A stretch of 64,000 bases of DNA, taken from the NCBI RefSeq assembly GCF_001292625.1, contig NZ_LAJH01000012.1:124001-188000 (forward strand). Reading direction: 5' to 3'. Under the pieces are notes generated by a model. The model was given only the letters and a program-made list of their open reading frames with translations. It was not told the origin of the DNA and did no database searches. This stretch comes from Shimia sp. SK013. Lineage in GTDB: Bacteria > Pseudomonadota > Alphaproteobacteria > Rhodobacterales > Rhodobacteraceae. The position numbers and the translations under genes were made by a program. Shown piece after piece: positions 1 to 7,533 of the stretch (within the stretch, counting starts at the first letter, position 1; every line of letters begins with the position of its first letter).

Positions 1-434
1 TACCGTTTGCGATCCTTGGGGCGCTGGTGGCTTTGACGATCGCAGGCGAATCCTTAAGCCTTTATGGACAAATTGGATTGCTGATGCTCATGGCATTGGC
101 CGCCAAGACCGCCATTCTGATTGTCGAGTTTGCCAAACAGCAACGAGAGGTCGCGAAATTGGAGCTGCATGAAGCGGCGATGATGGCTGCAAAGCTGCGT
201 TTCCGCCCTGTTATGATGACAGTGCTGGCCTTCGCCGTTGGCGTCTATCCACTCGTGATTGCGTCTGGCGCAGGCTCTGCGGCGCGGTCTTCCTTGGGCA
301 TTGCCGTGTTCGGCGGAAGCATTGCGGCGGCTGTATTCGGGTCTATTTTTGGACCGGTTTTCTTCAAGATAATCCAGGACATTCGGGAGAAAATCCACAA
401 AGGCCCGACCGGTGTGGAGATCGAAATCGACTGA
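1..434 (+). CDS. RND-family efflux transporter, C-terminal end (partial)
   Basis: This reading frame is open from the left edge, so only the last ~144 residues of a large inner-membrane pump are present. RND (AcrB/MexB-type) proteins use the proton gradient to export drugs or other hydrophobic compounds through a tripartite complex. Visible are the stretch LLMLMALAAKTAILIVEFA, typical of the transmembrane segment after the last large periplasmic loop, then the conserved RFRPVMMTVLAF turn and a final helix pair with GIAVFGGSIAA and FGPVFF. The tail ends shortly after the last membrane helix, as usual. The substrate cannot be judged without the rest of the protein; the upstream partner genes lie outside the window. 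Confidence 0.88.
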   Translation, partial: PFAILGALVALTIAGESLSLYGQIGLLMLMALAAKTAILIVEFAKQQREVAKLELHEAAMMAAKLRFRPVMMTVLAFAVGVYPLVIASGAGSAARSSLGIAVFGGSIAAAVFGSIFGPVFFKIIQDIREKIHKGPTGVEIEID

Positions 435-1203
435 GAGTGTCCGCATTTGCGGCACAGCTGCGCTTTGCCCGGATCTAGATGGCAAAAGAGACGAAAGGGC
501 AGCGCTTTAGCTGCTTTCCGAAAGGTCGTCGATCTGTATGGATTGAGTGGGGTAGGCCAGAGAACAACCGACTTCCTCGGTCACCCGCAAAATCTCAAGT
601 GACAGATTTTCTTGCGTCGCAAGCCAGAATGCATAGTCAGATTGACGGGTGCGCGCGTAAAACAGGATGTCTGCAGAGAATGTGGACAAACCGCTTATCG
701 CGACATACCTCGGTGCGTCGGCTGTTTGAACACCGCCTTGCGGCTTTTGCGTGGCTGTCATTCGCGCATCATGCAGTATGTTACCGGTTAGATACTTGCT
801 TCTTACGGTGGGTTTTCGCTCAAAGGACCGCGAGTTGTCCCACCGGGTGTGTACGTGTCCTAAATCATGCCTCTGCCGTGGAAGGCGATGCGTGAAACGG
901 ATCCAGTCAAGTGGCTCAAGGCGTCAACGAAGCTTTGGACGTCAGTTTTGTGTTCACCCGGTGCAATAACCCTACGATATAAGGCTATGAACATCAAAAC
1001 CGTGGCGGCCGACAGCACAGAAAACCGGCGAATGAAACACTTGTCCCTTTGGGCTGATGAAGACGCCCGCTTAACAAAACTGACGTTGGTTTCAGTGGTT
1101 TCCAGCGCGTTCGTCCATGAGGTCATGCGCGCGCCTTTTCAGGCTTGGAAACTTCAATTTGGCCTCCTATAGTCGCCGCTCCGCCAGTGATTTGGATGTC
1201 TAG
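435..1203. other. Gene-poor interval between RND pump and glycan cluster
   Basis: About 770 bases without an intact gene. The left half holds the MscS-like remnant described separately (minus strand, 507-840). For 840-1203 I find only short overlapping open frames on both strands with no recognisable domain and no convincing ribosome binding site. I see no tRNA-like structure. It looks like a scar of gene decay. Confidence 0.5.
507..840 (-). pseudogene. Remnant of an MscS-type mechanosensitive channel (C-terminal domain)
   Basis: The minus-strand frame ending at 507 encodes about 84 residues from its first ATG (761) and stays open upstream to about 921. It resembles the cytoplasmic C-terminal domain of MscS-family channels: a beta segment with the pattern A-D-I-L-F-Y-A-R-T, then A-T-Q-E-N-L-S-L-E-I-L-R-V-T-E-E-V-G, then the family signature A-Y-P-T-Q-S-I. 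In intact family members this follows a membrane domain and a central beta domain; neither is found upstream, where the frame closes within ~80 codons. I therefore call it a truncated relic and not a functional channel. Identification rests on recalled family patterns only; a profile search would settle it. Confidence 0.5.
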
Positions 1204-1962
1204 GTGCAAAACTTTTCCGTCGATAGATTCGAAGTAATGCAAGAGATTGCACCTAATCATTTTTGGTTTGAAGGGCGGCGCAGGCTGATCGATTACATCC
1301 TTTCAAAAAGCTTGAGTAAGACCACCGATCTCGCGGTTGATTTGGGCTGTGGGGCGGGCGACGCTTTGATAGAATGGAAGAAATTTGCCACCAAAGTCAT
1401 CGGGATCGATGGCCACGCCGATTTGATTGCGGATGTGTACCTTGATCCGGCGGTGTCAACAATTGCTGCGGATGTCACAGACCTGCCGTTGCCGGATGCA
1501 TGTGCTGACCTCGTTCTCGCTCTGGATGTTTTGGAGCATGTACCGGACACGCAGGCCCTGCAGGAGGCTCACCGAATTCTGCGGCCCGGCGGCACAGTGG
1601 TTGTGGCCGTTCCGGCCTTTCAATGGCTCTGGAGCTATCGGGATGACGATGCCGGACACCTGCGAAGATATACCAAGCGCAGTGTCCGCAAGCTGGTTGA
1701 AGGCGCCGGGCTAACTGTGGAGTGCATTCGGTGGTATCAGTTTTTCTTGTTCCCATTGGTGGTGGCGGCGCGCGTTCTGGGCAAGCGTGGCCCCCGGGTT
1801 CGAGACTTGGAGGACAATCCGCGGGGATGGGTGAATAAAATGCTTCGAGGCATAAATTTGTTTGAGGTCAAACTTGCAACCCTGGGCGTGAATATGCCTG
1901 TTGGATCTTCGATCTTTGTGATTGCCCGGAAAAGCTACGGTGAGGCCAATGCCAATATCTGA
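1204..1962 (+). CDS. Class I SAM-dependent methyltransferase
   Basis: A 252-residue methyltransferase-fold protein with a GTG start. The SAM-binding glycine loop is visible near residues 43-50 (DLGCGAGD), followed by the acidic residue ending strand 2 (GIDGH) and the later LALDVLEHVPD and ILRPGG motifs typical of the Methyltransf_11/UbiE-like group. The C-terminal third has a hydrophobic stretch (FFLFPLVVAARVLG), common in relatives linked to lipid or glycan modification. It is the first gene of a run in which neighbours overlap by about 10-14 bases, so it is probably cotranscribed with the aldolase, epimerase and glycosyltransferase that follow. The substrate is unknown; a sugar or lipid-linked sugar is inferred from context only. 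Confidence 0.82.
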   Translation: MQNFSVDRFEVMQEIAPNHFWFEGRRRLIDYILSKSLSKTTDLAVDLGCGAGDALIEWKKFATKVIGIDGHADLIADVYLDPAVSTIAADVTDLPLPDACADLVLALDVLEHVPDTQALQEAHRILRPGGTVVVAVPAFQWLWSYRDDDAGHLRRYTKRSVRKLVEGAGLTVECIRWYQFFLFPLVVAARVLGKRGPRVRDLEDNPRGWVNKMLRGINLFEVKLATLGVNMPVGSSIFVIARKSYGEANANI

Positions 1963-2758
1963 TGAGCGTTTTGATCTGCTGTTGTTTCACCGTGAAATCG
2001 AAACTTCAATTGCATGCCTGCAGTCAGGTGTAGCCGGAATTATCGTGGATCTGGAAAGCGGTAACAAGCGGCAGCGGCAATTGGGGTACGATACTGAAAT
2101 CAATAGCCACAGCATTGCCGACCTAACAGCCCTGCGCCGCAGAACCGACGGCGCTTTACTGTGTCGTCTCAGCCAACCGGACCCCGATGATCAGGAACTG
2201 GCCGCCGTGATCGGGGCGGGGGTAAATGAGGTCATCGTGCCCATGTTGACCAGCGCGGATCAGGCGGAGCGACTTCTGAGCCGAATTGACGGAGCTTGCA
2301 AAGTGACGTTGATGATCGAAACCTGTGGCGCCGTTGCAGACAGCAAAAAGATTACCGCATTGCCAGTGAACCGCATCTATGTGGGGTTGAATGACCTGCG
2401 AATTGAGCGCGGCACCAGCACAATCTTCGCGCCGATGGCGGATGGGCTGCTGGACCGGCTGCGCAACAGCTGTGACGATGTTTCTTTCGGGTTCGGCGGC
2501 TTAACACTACCCGGGAAGGGCGCGCCGCTTCCGGGGAGCCATCTTTACGCTGAAATGGCGCGCCTTGGCTGCGGTTTTACCTTTCTGCGCCGATCATTCT
2601 ATCGCGACGTAGAGAAACTGGATTTGGGTCAAGCACTGGCTTCAATTCAGAGTGAAATCCTGCGCTATCGCAACCGCTCAGGCGCAAAAGTCGAGCTTGA
2701 TTTCGCAGAAACCGCGCGCGTGGTCCAAGCACTGTCGGAGTTCCGGCATGCAATTTGA
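1949..2758 (+). CDS. HpcH/HpaI (CitE-like) aldolase/lyase family protein in a glycan cluster
   Basis: A 269-residue TIM-barrel-type protein. I place the start at the ATG at 1949, which overlaps the previous gene by 14 bases and has an AGG a few bases upstream. Family landmarks are visible: IIVDLES early (matching the VDLED of CitE/HpaI proteins), an arginine in LLCRLSQ, the metal-binding glutamate in TLMIET, and the aspartate in VGLNDL. These match the Arg/Glu/Asp set used for divalent metal and 2-oxo acid binding, so the enzyme should be active. Known members cleave or form 2-keto-3-deoxy acids or split acyl-CoA esters. Finding one embedded and translationally overlapped among methyltransferase, epimerase and glycosyltransferase genes is unusual. 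The substrate is not predictable. Confidence 0.78.
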   Translation: MPISDERFDLLLFHREIETSIACLQSGVAGIIVDLESGNKRQRQLGYDTEINSHSIADLTALRRRTDGALLCRLSQPDPDDQELAAVIGAGVNEVIVPMLTSADQAERLLSRIDGACKVTLMIETCGAVADSKKITALPVNRIYVGLNDLRIERGTSTIFAPMADGLLDRLRNSCDDVSFGFGGLTLPGKGAPLPGSHLYAEMARLGCGFTFLRRSFYRDVEKLDLGQALASIQSEILRYRNRSGAKVELDFAETARVVQALSEFRHAI

Positions 2759-3659
2759 TGTCAGAAACGCCTCCGTTTTGGTTACAGGAGCCGGCGGGTT
2801 CATCGGAAGTCACTTGATTGCCGCCCTCTTAGCGCGCGGTGCAACAGTACACGCAGTACTGCGGCCAGGATCACCGGCGGTGCGGTTTCAGACGCTGAAA
2901 TTGCGTCCGATAATCCATCATGTTGACGTGACCAAAGTGGACGAAACGGCAGACCTTGTTGACCGTCTGCGGCCGGATGTTGTTTTCAACCTTGCCGTCT
3001 GTCGCGCGACGGAGTGTCCGCGCAGTTTGCGCCAAACAAACGAAACGGCGGCGGAGTCCCTGTTGTCGGCTTGCACCCATGCCGGGTTTCGCAGGTTTGT
3101 GTCCATTGGGAGTTCACTTGAGCAGCAGGCAGAAGACCAGACGGCAACCGCCTATGCGCGTAGCCGGGCTGCGGCAGCCACCAAGCTACGGGTGTTGGCC
3201 AAGCAACTGGACATACCCTTGACCCACTTGCGGACTTATTATGTATACGGCCCCTTGCAAGACGAAGGTAAACTGATCCCCTCGGCGCTACGGGCCGCTG
3301 AGACATCAGAGTCGCTGCCTCTGGCACAGAACAACTTTAGAAAGGATTATGTGTACGTCAGCGACGTTGTCCGCGCTTGTTTTGCGGCGGTAGTGAGCGA
3401 CAGCCCACCCTACACCGAGGCCGATATCGCGACCGGGCAGCAATGGTCTGTGCAAGACGTCGTCTGCTTGTTGGAAAACCTGACCGGAAGGCCGATACCG
3501 ACACGTGCTGACCCAGCCATGACCCGGTCTTGGGACAGACCAGACTGGAACACCGATCTGGCGCCAGCACGGAATCTGCTTGGCTGGGAACCGCAGATCA
3601 CACTCCAGCAGGGGCTGGCCGATCTTGTCGCCAATTGGGGGGCTGCCAATGCCGCCTGA
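2748..3659 (+). CDS. NAD-dependent epimerase/dehydratase family (extended SDR)
   Basis: A 303-residue extended short-chain dehydrogenase starting at the ATG at 2748, overlapping the preceding stop by 11 bases. The Rossmann motif TGAGGFIG lies at residues 13-20. The family catalytic YxxxK is present as Tyr136-Ala-Arg-Ser-Arg140, so the usual lysine is replaced by arginine; a serine-rich SIGSS (residues 119-123) supplies the upstream serine. Further family features are KDYVYVSDVV and a C-terminal LGWEPQITLQQGL. Such proteins epimerise, dehydrate or reduce nucleotide sugars in the cytoplasm. The lysine-to-arginine change may alter or reduce activity. The surrounding glycosyltransferase and methyltransferases support a sugar-nucleotide role; the exact reaction is not predictable. 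Confidence 0.82.
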   Translation: MQFDVRNASVLVTGAGGFIGSHLIAALLARGATVHAVLRPGSPAVRFQTLKLRPIIHHVDVTKVDETADLVDRLRPDVVFNLAVCRATECPRSLRQTNETAAESLLSACTHAGFRRFVSIGSSLEQQAEDQTATAYARSRAAAATKLRVLAKQLDIPLTHLRTYYVYGPLQDEGKLIPSALRAAETSESLPLAQNNFRKDYVYVSDVVRACFAAVVSDSPPYTEADIATGQQWSVQDVVCLLENLTGRPIPTRADPAMTRSWDRPDWNTDLAPARNLLGWEPQITLQQGLADLVANWGAANAA

Positions 3660-4347
3660 ACACGTCGCAATCGTGATTCCTGTTTTCCGCAATGCCGAGA
3701 CACTCCGCGCGCTCCACAATCGGATCTGTGACGCGTTGGCTCACGTGAATGCTGTGCCGCATTTCGTATTTGTTGAAGATGCGGGCGGGGATGCGTCTCT
3801 GGGCTTGCTCAAAGAAATGAGCCAATCTGACCCGCGAGTTACGCTGATCACCAACCAACATAATTTGGGGCAACAGGCTTCGATCCGAAAGGCTCTGGAA
3901 TTTGTCGGCGACCGCGATGTGGTTGTGATGGATGCCGATTTGCAGGATCCACCTGAAGCGATCCCAATGCTGCTGGAAACCCTCTGGTCAAGTGGAGCCG
4001 ATGCGGTTTTTGCCGCTCGGGTTGGGGCCTATCAATCAGGCTTCCGCATGGCGACTTCCAAACTTTACCGCTCCCTTATGTCCCGGTTTGCTTCAATCCC
4101 GCCGGGCGCGGGTGGGTTTGTCGCGCTGCGCGCAAACCTTGCCAAGCGGTTGGCCGCCTCACGTAACTCGCGGTTTCACCTTGCCGGCATGATTGGATGT
4201 CATGCGGGTTTGCTTAAGGCCGTCAGTGTTGAGCGAAACTATCGTCAGGTGGGTAACTCGGCCTATTCGCAGCGAATGCGGTTGGTGGTGGCACTGTCGA
4301 ATTTTGTCTGTGTTCTTGAAGAAAGGTTCCGCCGTGGCGCGCTCTGA
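3649..4347 (+). CDS. Family 2 glycosyltransferase
   Basis: A 232-residue GT-A fold glycosyltransferase. The ATG at 3649 overlaps the epimerase stop by 11 bases. The N-terminal strand AIVIPVFRN, the VEDAGGD loop that binds the nucleotide, and the metal-binding region DADLQDPPEAIP are typical of the dolichol-phosphate-mannose/ArnC/GtrB group, which transfers a sugar to a polyprenyl phosphate. Unlike GtrB or ArnC, no C-terminal transmembrane helices are present, so it is probably soluble or peripherally bound. It would supply a lipid-linked sugar donor, which fits with the GT-C-like membrane protein two genes downstream that would need such a donor (inference). Confidence 0.85.
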   Translation: MPPEHVAIVIPVFRNAETLRALHNRICDALAHVNAVPHFVFVEDAGGDASLGLLKEMSQSDPRVTLITNQHNLGQQASIRKALEFVGDRDVVVMDADLQDPPEAIPMLLETLWSSGADAVFAARVGAYQSGFRMATSKLYRSLMSRFASIPPGAGGFVALRANLAKRLAASRNSRFHLAGMIGCHAGLLKAVSVERNYRQVGNSAYSQRMRLVVALSNFVCVLEERFRRGAL

Positions 4348-5086
4348 AGCCAACCGCGATATGCACAACAAGCTGCAGCGCGCGTATTATGAAACCCGCA
4401 AACAAGGGGGCAACCATCGTATTTTGGTGCGCTCGACGCCCTATGTCATCAACCAGTTGGACCGGCTGCTGGACGAAAGCCATATCAAATCGGGCGATCG
4501 CATTCTGGATGTGGGATGTGGCATGGGCAAATACACCATTCCACTTGCCGAACGCGGTTATGATGTCGAAGGCTTGGAGCTTTCGGGCCAATTGCTGGAA
4601 GAATTCCAAAATCAGGCGCGGGGGCGGGCGGATATTGCAACCCATCAGGCCGATCTTTTGGCGCCGCCGTCGGACATGATCGGTCAATATGATCACGTGA
4701 TTGGGTTCTTTGTTTTGCATCATCTGTTCGATCTGGACCAAGCCTTTGCCAGTTGCGCGCGGCTCTTGAAACCAAAGGGGCGGGTGATTTTTCTGGAGCC
4801 CAACCCCTTCTGCCCATTGTTCTATCTGCAGATCACACTCTCACCCGGCATGTCATGGAAGGCTGAGCGCGGTATTCTGGACCTTACGCCCAAATCCACG
4901 GCCCGTAAGCTAACAGACGCGGGTTTTGTGAACCCACAGTTGCACAGGTTTGGTATTTTGCCGCCTTTTCTGCGAAACCGGTCAGGCGCCGCCACGATTG
5001 AGAGGGGGTTTGAACGGGTTTCGCTGTTAAATCCCGTCAACGCTTTTCAACTGATCAGCGCTGAGTTGCCGGAAAATGGCATTTAG
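4334..5086 (+). CDS. Class I SAM-dependent methyltransferase (second of the cluster)
   Basis: About 250 residues from the GTG at 4334, which has GAAAGG just upstream and overlaps the glycosyltransferase by 14 bases; an ATG at 4361 is a possible alternative. SAM-binding motifs are clear: ILDVGCGMGKY, the acidic GLELS, then VIGFFVLHHLFD and LLKPKGRVIFLEPNP. This pattern is that of Methyltransf_11/UbiE-like enzymes. The C-terminal part carries a short hydrophobic segment around LFYLQITLSPG. It is a different subfamily from the methyltransferase at the head of the cluster, so the product may receive two different methyl groups. Substrate unknown. Confidence 0.82.
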   Translation: MARSEANRDMHNKLQRAYYETRKQGGNHRILVRSTPYVINQLDRLLDESHIKSGDRILDVGCGMGKYTIPLAERGYDVEGLELSGQLLEEFQNQARGRADIATHQADLLAPPSDMIGQYDHVIGFFVLHHLFDLDQAFASCARLLKPKGRVIFLEPNPFCPLFYLQITLSPGMSWKAERGILDLTPKSTARKLTDAGFVNPQLHRFGILPPFLRNRSGAATIERGFERVSLLNPVNAFQLISAELPENGI

Positions 5087-5091
5087 ACGGT

Positions 5092-6621
5092 ATGTTGGAT
5101 GTCCTGATCTGCTTGTCGCCTCTTGTGCTATTGTTGGTCTCAACAAGAGTTAGCCTGCATCGTGGTATCAACCTCGCCGACGAAGGCTACTTGGCTTACG
5201 GCACACAAGAGGTTTTGCGCGGGAAGATTCCCATCAGGGATTTTCGGGCATATGACCCCGCGCGATACTATTGGTGCGCCCTGTGGTGCCGCTTGATCGG
5301 CTCTGAATTCATCGCCATCCGGATTTCGATGGCGTTCATGTCTGGATTGTCTCTGTGTCTTGTTTCTTGGATGGTCTTCTCCGCTTCGGGCAATCCATGG
5401 CTCAGCGCTGTGGTTGCGGCAACGGCGTTGTTGTGGATGTTTCCACGCCACAAGCAGATCGAACATTTCTTTAGCCTTGGCTGCTGCGCGGTCATGTTCT
5501 CGTTGTTATCAGGGACCGGACAGCCTTTCTGGCTGGGTGCGACGGGCGCGCTCGGCGCGGCGTTTGGGCTCAATATTCTGGCCTATTTCGTCGGATCCGC
5601 AACGCTGACATTTTTGGCGATTGGGCTTTTGTACGGGACTTCTGGCCTGATTGCACTGCCAGTTTTTGCACTCGGATTGGGAGCCAGCATCTCGTTTCTG
5701 GTCCTTTGTTACGCGTTGGTTCCCGGTTTTTTGCGATGTTATCTGGATTTGAAAGTCCTTGCGCTTTTTCGGCGGAAAACAACAAACCTTGCGCTGCCGA
5801 AACCGTGGATCTGGAACGCCGCCCCTCGACAGTTCGCCGGGTTTTCGAGGCTCCGCCGTCTGGTATTGCAAGCGCTGTTTACGCTGCTGCCCGTGGTTTA
5901 TTTGGCCAATACCGGGTTCTTACTGGTCACCGCCGATGCAGACCGTGCCGCACAGCTTGTACTTGCGTCGAGCCTGGTCGGATTAATCTACTACCATCAT
6001 GCTTTGTCGCGTGCTGACCTCAACCATATCCATCAGGTCATCCAGCCCTTTTTGGTGACTGTCGCCGCGGGGCTTGCCGGGTTATTGCCCATTTCGGTGG
6101 CTCCCGCAGCGATGCTTTTGATCGGTGTCGCGAGTGCCGCGCTGCTATGGAAAACCCCCGCTTTTTCAGAGAGTTGGTCCTTTCAAAACAACCACCCTGT
6201 GACTTGGGTCAATGGGGCCGACACGTTTCGTATCACTGAAGAATTGCACAAGGCGCTGACTCAACAGCGCGATGTGGTAGAGGCATGCAGCAACTCGCAA
6301 GACACGCTCTTTGTTGCGCCTGCCGCTCCGGCCTTACTCGCCCTGTTTCATAGACGATCCGCAGTATACGATACCTTTCCCGTCTATCCGGCAAGTGAGG
6401 CTGCTCAAACGCGTATGCTCGAAGATCTAAAGGCATCAGATCCTCCTGTCGCCATCATTTCAAACGGCATGATCGATGGTAGAAAGGACCTGCGTTTTGA
6501 CATCAATTACGCATTGGTATTTGAGCATTTGCGTTCTCAATATCATCTGCAAGACAATACGCCTAGCGGGTACATTTTTGTGCGGCGAGAACAGGGCACG
6601 TCAGTTGAAGGAACCGCTTGA
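5092..6621 (+). CDS. Polytopic membrane protein, probable GT-C-type glycosyltransferase
   Basis: A 509-residue integral membrane protein with about ten hydrophobic segments, starting five bases after the preceding gene. After the first helix it has the acidic motif NLADEGYLAYG followed by RDFRAYDPARYYW, which resembles the first extracytoplasmic loop of GT-C enzymes (ArnT/PMT-like), where an aspartate/glutamate pair acts in transfer from a polyprenyl-phosphate sugar. The C-terminal ~130 residues form a soluble domain with FVAPAAPALLALFHRRS and GYIFVRRE, probably periplasmic. It ends the cluster, and the next gene is on the other strand. The role as the terminal transferase in the periplasm is inferred from topology and neighbours; sequence recognition of GT-C is modest. 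Confidence 0.6.
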   Translation: MLDVLICLSPLVLLLVSTRVSLHRGINLADEGYLAYGTQEVLRGKIPIRDFRAYDPARYYWCALWCRLIGSEFIAIRISMAFMSGLSLCLVSWMVFSASGNPWLSAVVAATALLWMFPRHKQIEHFFSLGCCAVMFSLLSGTGQPFWLGATGALGAAFGLNILAYFVGSATLTFLAIGLLYGTSGLIALPVFALGLGASISFLVLCYALVPGFLRCYLDLKVLALFRRKTTNLALPKPWIWNAAPRQFAGFSRLRRLVLQALFTLLPVVYLANTGFLLVTADADRAAQLVLASSLVGLIYYHHALSRADLNHIHQVIQPFLVTVAAGLAGLLPISVAPAAMLLIGVASAALLWKTPAFSESWSFQNNHPVTWVNGADTFRITEELHKALTQQRDVVEACSNSQDTLFVAPAAPALLALFHRRSAVYDTFPVYPASEAAQTRMLEDLKASDPPVAIISNGMIDGRKDLRFDINYALVFEHLRSQYHLQDNTPSGYIFVRREQGTSVEGTA

Positions 6622-6686
6622 GCGGGGTATCCATTGTCGCTTTGAGCGATCATGAATTGAAGTTCTCTATCGATGTGCAAACACAC

Positions 6687-6998
6687 TTAGTGTGTCCAGG
6701 GACCGCGGCGGTTGGTTGCGAAATTTTCGCCGTAACCACCGGCGCGAATGTTGACTTTGCGTTTGTGTGGCTGGCTCACTTGCACCTCGATGCCGTGGTC
6801 ATCGGCGTAAGCGAGAGCTGCGTCTTTGCTGTCAAACCGCAGGCGCACCTGGCTTTGGGTGTCGCCGGATCCGGTCCAACCCATCAAGGGATCAATTTCA
6901 CGCGATTCAGAGGGGCCGTATTCAAGGATCCAATCCTTGGTATTGGCGGCCCCCGAAGACATTGCTGTACGGGCGGGTTGGTAGATGCGCGCAATCAT
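6687..6998 (-). CDS. NADH dehydrogenase (complex I) NDUFS4-like accessory subunit
   Basis: A 103-residue protein with the compact ETC_C1_NDUFS4 fold. Visible family features are the start ARIYQPARTAMSSG, then TKDWILEYGP, the central DPLMGWTGSGDTQSQVRL, and the C-terminal block with Y-G-E-N-F. In mitochondria this subunit (18 kDa/AQDQ) stabilises the NADH-oxidising arm of complex I; alphaproteobacteria carry the same subunit as a stand-alone gene. It lies alone, converging with the glycan cluster and divergent from uvrB, not near a nuo operon. Identification is confident from the conserved core. Confidence 0.88.
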   Translation of the reverse strand: MIARIYQPARTAMSSGAANTKDWILEYGPSESREIDPLMGWTGSGDTQSQVRLRFDSKDAALAYADDHGIEVQVSQPHKRKVNIRAGGYGENFATNRRGPWTH

Positions 6999-7533
6999 CG
7001 AAAACTCCTTGGTTACTGCGCTTTATCTCGGATTCCATGCGATCCGGCAAGAGCCGAGTTGCCGCAACCGGTGCGAACACACAGGAGTATCGTTTGGAAA
7101 ATTGGAGAAAGCTTGCAAGCAGCCCTTTGCGCCGGACCAACCACGGGGAGCGAGGGGTGTAATGTGGCATCCAAAGCAAAATTTGGCGGCTGCTTGCTAA
7201 GGGAAGCTTACGGCTCGATGTGGATATTTGGCAAGTGCAACATGTCGAATATTTCACAAAACCAGAGAATTATTTCCTGAAATTACCATCTGGTTCGTAA
7301 AATTCTACCATTCTGTCTTTGATGGTGGCGCGAATGTCGCGCATTATTCTCGAAATTCGCGACAACCGGTTTCTTATCGCGCGCAAACTTTCTGCGTGCG
7401 CGAGGGCGATCAATTTGTAATACGCCGCCGCCTTGAGGCGCCAAACCGATGCGCAGCTTTGCGACATGTCAGTTCTCTCTTGCGAAAGAACAAAAAGAGA
7501 CCAAACTGCAAGGTAACCAAAAGGAATCTGTTT
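6999..7533. other. Divergent upstream region between NDUFS4-like gene and uvrB
   Basis: About 535 bases carrying the upstream regions of two divergent genes. A GAAC-N7-GACC sequence at 7488-7502 is one base off the alphaproteobacterial LexA pattern GAAC-N7-GAAC and sits ~30 bases before uvrB, so weak SOS control is conceivable. On the minus strand, 7270-7467 could encode a 65-residue basic peptide ending GNFRK, but I see no supporting homology or clear ribosome binding site. Otherwise nothing recognisable. Confidence 0.4.

Noticed and set aside
860-1172. Overlapping 88- and 101-codon frames on both strands
   Set aside because: I tested them for transposase or membrane-protein patterns and found none convincing; neither has a good ribosome binding site.
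7270-7467. 65-codon basic minus-strand frame upstream of uvrB
   Set aside because: Looks slightly protein-like at its end (GNFRK) but lacks a ribosome binding site or any recalled homologue; noted only in the intergenic entry.
7488-7502. LexA (SOS) box before uvrB, GAAC-N7-GACC
   Set aside because: One base off the GAAC-N7-GAAC form in a key position; too weak to list as a regulatory site.
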